This document shows, one piece after another, positions 57,311 to 64,000 of a stretch of 64,000 nucleotides of DNA. The DNA is from Castor canadensis. Taxonomy: Eukaryota; Chordata; Mammalia; Rodentia; Castoridae. The translations under genes were made by a program, and so were the position numbers. How positions within the stretch are numbered: position 1 is the first letter of the stretch; every line of letters starts with the position of its first letter. Location: contig NC_133394.1 in assembly GCF_047511655.1 (NCBI RefSeq), positions 56,576,501 to 56,640,500 on the forward strand, written 5' to 3'. Under the pieces are notes generated by a model. It was given only the letters and a program-made list of their open reading frames with translations, was not told the origin of the DNA and made no database searches.

Positions 57311-57674
57311 AGTCTCAGGAGGTTTGCTTGATGGTCAGAGATGAGGGTGGAAAGGAGAATTTATAGATTGCAGAAAGAAGCACGTGGGCAGGTCAGTGTT
57401 GAGCCAGAATACGTGGATGTGGCTTTAATAATTGTAAAAAATGTTGGAAGTCATACTGCCTGCAGGGGGCCATTGCTAATGGCCCTGAGTGCCTCACCAT
57501 TAGGCTAGACACCCCAGTCCCTCCTTGAGACCTCTCAGCCCTCACTGTAATCCATCAACCATACATTAAGGGTCCTCAGTGCCCTGGTGGAGGATTAGAA
57601 CCTAAGACTTTTCTGAGAGTCAGAATTCCTGCTGTAAGTGGCGTAACAGTTGTAATGCATTTTGAATATCACCT

Positions 57675-58110
57675 CTGCTGTGGGAGACTAAATAATCCCC
57701 TCCCAGATGTCCTTGTGCTAATCCGTGAATGTGGTACTTTACATGACAAAAGGTATTCTTGAGATGGGAAGCATATCCTGGAATACCTAGTTGAAATCAC
57801 TGGACTCATAAAAGGAAAGCAGGAGGATCAAAATCAGAGACGTAGATGTGATGACAGAAACAGAGATTAGAGTGATGCAGGGCCAGAGCCAAGGAATGAA
57901 AGTGGCCTCTTGAAGCTAGGAAAGTCAAGGAATAGAAACTCCTCTAGAGCCTTCAGTAGGAATGCAAGCCTGCCTGCACCTTGACTTTTGCCATGTAAAG
58001 TTCATTTTGTTCTTCTGACTGTCAGAATTCTACTGTAATAAATTTGGATTGTTTTAAACTATTGAGTGTGTAGCAATTTGTTACAGGAACAATAAAAAAA
58101 TTAATAAATG
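57675..58110 (+). repeat. MaLR-like LTR
   Basis: 'gctgtgggagactaaataat', 'cagatgtccttgtgctaatc', 'gatgacagaaacagagatta' and a 3' end 'tagcaatttgttacaggaac' follow an old mammalian LTR (MaLR-type, from memory). AATAAATTTG near 58038 is its R-like signal. Confidence 0.6.
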
Positions 58111-59246
58111 TGGATATGGAATTTTACTCTTGGAAAAAAGGCAGAGAAAGTGGAGAGAGAGGAAGGGTGATAAGGAGAGAATCAGCAAAGGCTAGAATTT
58201 TTGTTGGACTTTTGGAATATGCAAGCAGAGAGACAAGGACATGTGAAGAAGAGGGGGAAGTAATATTAATTTGGCTGTTGTATGTATGGAACTTTAGGAT
58301 TAAAAATGTGAGAGGACTTTCCAGGAAGATTGGATTTCCTAACGCTGAAGATTTACTGTGGTCAGGATTGACGGTAAGTTTCCAAAGTTATGAAGTCAAA
58401 TTTGCCTTTCATTTGAATTTATCACTATGTTGAGCAAGGAAGCCAGATTTATCTAAATCACATAGACAAAACAGATCACTCTGCTTAGATATATAACCTA
58501 TGGCTACCTTTTCAGCATCCTTTCAATGGGCTTTTAATGGATTTACTCTTTCAATTTTAATCACTTGTATAGTCTGGATGCAAGCAGTCCTGCTATAACA
58601 CTTGTTTTGAAAATGAGAATTAACCCTAATGGGAATAATATATCAAGGGATAATTTGAATATAGCAATAGTTCTGTGTTGTCTTATGTGCAATTTGCAAG
58701 AAACACTGGGTGAATACAGAAAACTGCATCTAGCTGAACAGAGCCACAGAAGGAAGCACAAAATGCCACGCTTCTCCAGTCTCCTCACAAGCTCTGCTGC
58801 TTCGTGGTATGCATAGTGAGCCACACCCATTCACATGTACTGTCACAAGTTTCCATCCCAGAGAGCCCTGCTTAGCCACAATAAGTCACAAACTGTACCC
58901 CTTCCAACACCCACCTGCAGGAGCAAACTTCAGCTGTTTTTCTAGGCAAAGTGCCATGTTTATTGTCCTTATTCTGTTTCTTAATCATTCAACATGTCTA
59001 AAACTGCTGTCCCTTTTAGCTTCCTATCTTGTTTTTTCACTATCACTGATAACATTTTTAGTGTTGCACCCAATCTCATTTTCCTCATAAGCCTGTGGTG
59101 GTTATCGTGCACTTCTGTGTGGTGCAGTGATTTTATGAACTTTATGTCACATTAGAGCAGAGCTGACTGCATTTGTCTGCAAGTATCACACTTCTACTTC
59201 ACTGGTAACTATTATATCCTGGTAAAAAGCAAGACTGGGATAGAGA
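58111..59246. other. Intergenic, nothing recognised
   Basis: Unique sequence. The frames at 58110-58433 and 58565-59090 have no domain or family resemblance. Confidence 0.5.
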
Positions 59247-59256
59247 ATTTATTCTT

Positions 59257-59576
59257 TTTTTTTCTTGGCAGTGCCAAAGGGTTTGAACTCAGAGCCTCAA
59301 GCTTGCTAAACAGACTACACCCCTAGCCCTTTTTGCTTTAGGTTATTTTTCAGATGGACCTCATGTTTTTTGCCCCAGCCAGCCTCAGAACACAATACTC
59401 CTACCTATGTCTCCTGCATAGCTGGGATTACAGATGTGTAGCACCACACCTGGCTTGTTTGTTATGATAAAAGTCTCACTAACTCTTTGCCCAGACTGGC
59501 CTCAAATCACAATCCTTCTGATCTCTGCCACCTGAATAGCTGGGATTATAGATGTGTGCCACCATGCCCAGCTAGG
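59257..59576 (-). repeat. Composite SINE, antisense
   Basis: ID-like unit then two B1-like arms in reverse ('gcatagctgggattacagat', 'gaatagctgggattatagat'). Ten-base target duplication atttattctt (59247-59256, 59577-59586). Confidence 0.9.
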
Positions 59577-62608
<3,032 letters not shown>

Positions 62609-62790
62609 TAGCAGGTATAGTGGTGTAAACTGAAATTCCAGCTGCTGGGGAGGTAGAGATGGGAGGAAAAGCACAAGACCCTATCTGAAAACAAACCAAA
62701 ATAAAAGGACTGGGGGCACAGCTCAAGTGTTAGAGTGCTTGTGTAGCAAGTGTGAAGCCCTGAGTTCAAGCTCCAGTACCACACAAAAAA
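62609..62790 (+). repeat. Composite SINE
   Basis: Diverged B1-like arm ('ggtatagtggtgtaaactga') plus ID-like unit ('actgggggcacagctcaagt' ... 'caagctccagtaccacac'). Confidence 0.85.
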
Positions 62791-62990
62791 GCAACATCTG
62801 AAATTGTTCTCCTTCCCTAATTTTCACTCCCCCATGGTACTCTTGAGAATTTACTATGTGTCATTTTAGACAATTTTCCTATGCACATAGGGCATTAAAG
62901 AAATGGATACAGAGTTGTAGATAATTATATGTAGAGAGATACAGAGATATAGACAGAAAAATGTTTCCTTTACCTAAAAATATTCTGTAA

Positions 62991-63018
62991 CTTTTTCTTT
63001 TTCTTTTTCTTTTTCTTT
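62991..63018. repeat. (TTTTTC)n repeat
   Basis: Four to five cttttt units in a row. Confidence 0.85.
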
Positions 63019-63660
63019 CACTCAACCAATGCCAGGGACAGGAGTCCATAGAGTATCCACATGCGGGGATATCTCATTTTAATATCTGGATTTGTATTCC
63101 ACTGTACAGCTGTACAATAATCTGTCCATTCATAACTCACTGATAACATTTAGATTGTTTCCAACTTTTATTCACTGTGAACAATGCTGCCATGAATATC
63201 CCTAGACATGTATAATTTTAAGCATATGTGAAATTGGTATTTAAGGATTATATTTCAGGGTATGTATCTGTATTTGTCCTGAATTTCATTTCCTGAGTGG
63301 GAAAATCCTTCTAAACATTCTTTAGAAACAGCTGGATTCCCCTCTGACTTATACCAATTTACATTTCCACCAACAACACAGTTCCCTGCTCTTCTCCCGT
63401 CATCAACATTTTACATTGTAAATACAAATGTGTGTATTATAATACAAATTTTAAATATTTCCCTTTATACTAGGGTAAAAATATAGTACCCTCTCCCTGG
63501 GTTGACTTTATCATTAGGCATGGCATGTTTTCATCAGAGTATTGCTCATTCTGTTTGCTTCTTGTTCACTTGTAAGAGTTCCTTTCTATTAAGACATACA
63601 TTGACCATGTTAATTGTATTTTCTCTGTGGCATCTTTGTCAAACAGAGGTTTCAAGTTCT
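63019..63660 (-). mobile_element. Old L1 fragment, antisense
   Basis: 'gattgtttccaacttttatt', 'gaacaatgctgccatgaata', 'ataccaatttacatttccac' follow the ORF2 C-terminus and 3' region of an old L1 in reverse. No open frame. Confidence 0.75.
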
Positions 63661-63879
63661 TGTGTTATTTTATCTGAGAATTTTATTTCTTATGCCACAG
63701 ACCCCATTTTAATATAAAAACTGTCTCACCTAACAAAGCAACAAATAGTAGTTGTTGATCTAGTGTTACTTTTGAGTGAGGAATTTTAATGCCAAGTAGT
63801 CATGATGAATTTAGGAGTACTTTTGTATTAATTCAAAAGACTTTGTATTAATCATCACAAGACTATGTACATTTTTGTT

Positions 63880-63965
63880 TTGCTTCGGTTTTGTGCTGGG
63901 AATTGAATCTTATGCCTAGGACATGTCAAGCAGGTACTCTTCAACTGCGTTATACCCCCAGCCCT
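63880..63965 (-). repeat. ID-like SINE, antisense
   Basis: 'gtgctgggaattgaatctta' and 'aactgcgttatacccccag' are an ID unit in reverse. Flanked by acatttttg / acattttttg. Confidence 0.8.
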
Positions 63966-64000
63966 ACACACATTTTTTGAAATAAAATCATCTATATATG

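Noticed and set aside
58110..58433. 107-residue reading frame upstream of IL21
   Set aside because: It starts at the end of a MaLR-like LTR and shows no domain or relative.

Overview
This window is mammalian nuclear DNA with no prokaryotic, viral or organellar character. It is AT-rich, almost gene-free and full of interspersed repeats. Its tRNA-derived SINEs pair a B1-like arm with an ID-like unit whose 3' half reads roughly 'ctgagttcaaaccccagtaccacc', together with rodent-type L1 3' ends and an IL-21 tail that stops where the mouse protein stops. This points to a rodent. From memory of that SINE family, the beaver (Castor) lineage is my best guess. It is an inference, not a search result.

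The only gene I can support is IL21 (interleukin-21), on the minus strand at about 48.15-55.69 kb. All five coding exons can be read with canonical GT/AG splice sites in a consistent frame: 55475-55621, 55333-55368, 50542-50697, 48397-48474 and 48283-48306. Together they encode 146 residues with a signal peptide and the four cysteines of the family. A TATA-like box lies at 55714-55727 and an NFAT-like GGAAAA at 55805-55810. In other mammals IL2 lies beyond the 3' side of IL21 and BBS12 beyond the 5' side. Neither is in the window.

Region by region. 1-14.6 kb is intergenic DNA with SINEs, a MER2 DNA-transposon fragment, an 830-bp AC-rich array (2735-3570), MIR and L2 relics and two opposed MER20 copies. 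14.6-18.7 kb holds a 5'-truncated antisense L1, further MIR/MER5 scraps, a probable LTR and an L2 tail. About 18.7-39.3 kb looks like one ancient antisense L1 broken apart by later insertions. These are a solo LTR, an antisense L1 3' end, SINEs, a roughly 9-kb full-length but dead L1, an L1 copy with a 5' inversion, and a 5.46-kb defective class I endogenous retrovirus (ERV) with two LTRs. The 9-kb L1 itself contains a poly(A)-tailed retrocopy of an ERV-like transcript, flanked by a perfect 26-bp target duplication. 39.3-48.1 kb has more antisense L1 3' ends, a (TC)n block and two L2 relics. 48.1-55.7 kb is IL21. 55.7-64 kb is upstream intergenic DNA with a MIR, a MaLR-like LTR, SINEs and an old L1.

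I found no new biological system. The most informative items are the readable IL21 gene with its lineage-specific residues and the unusually clear record of nested retrotransposition, especially the ERV transcript copied by L1 machinery into an L1.
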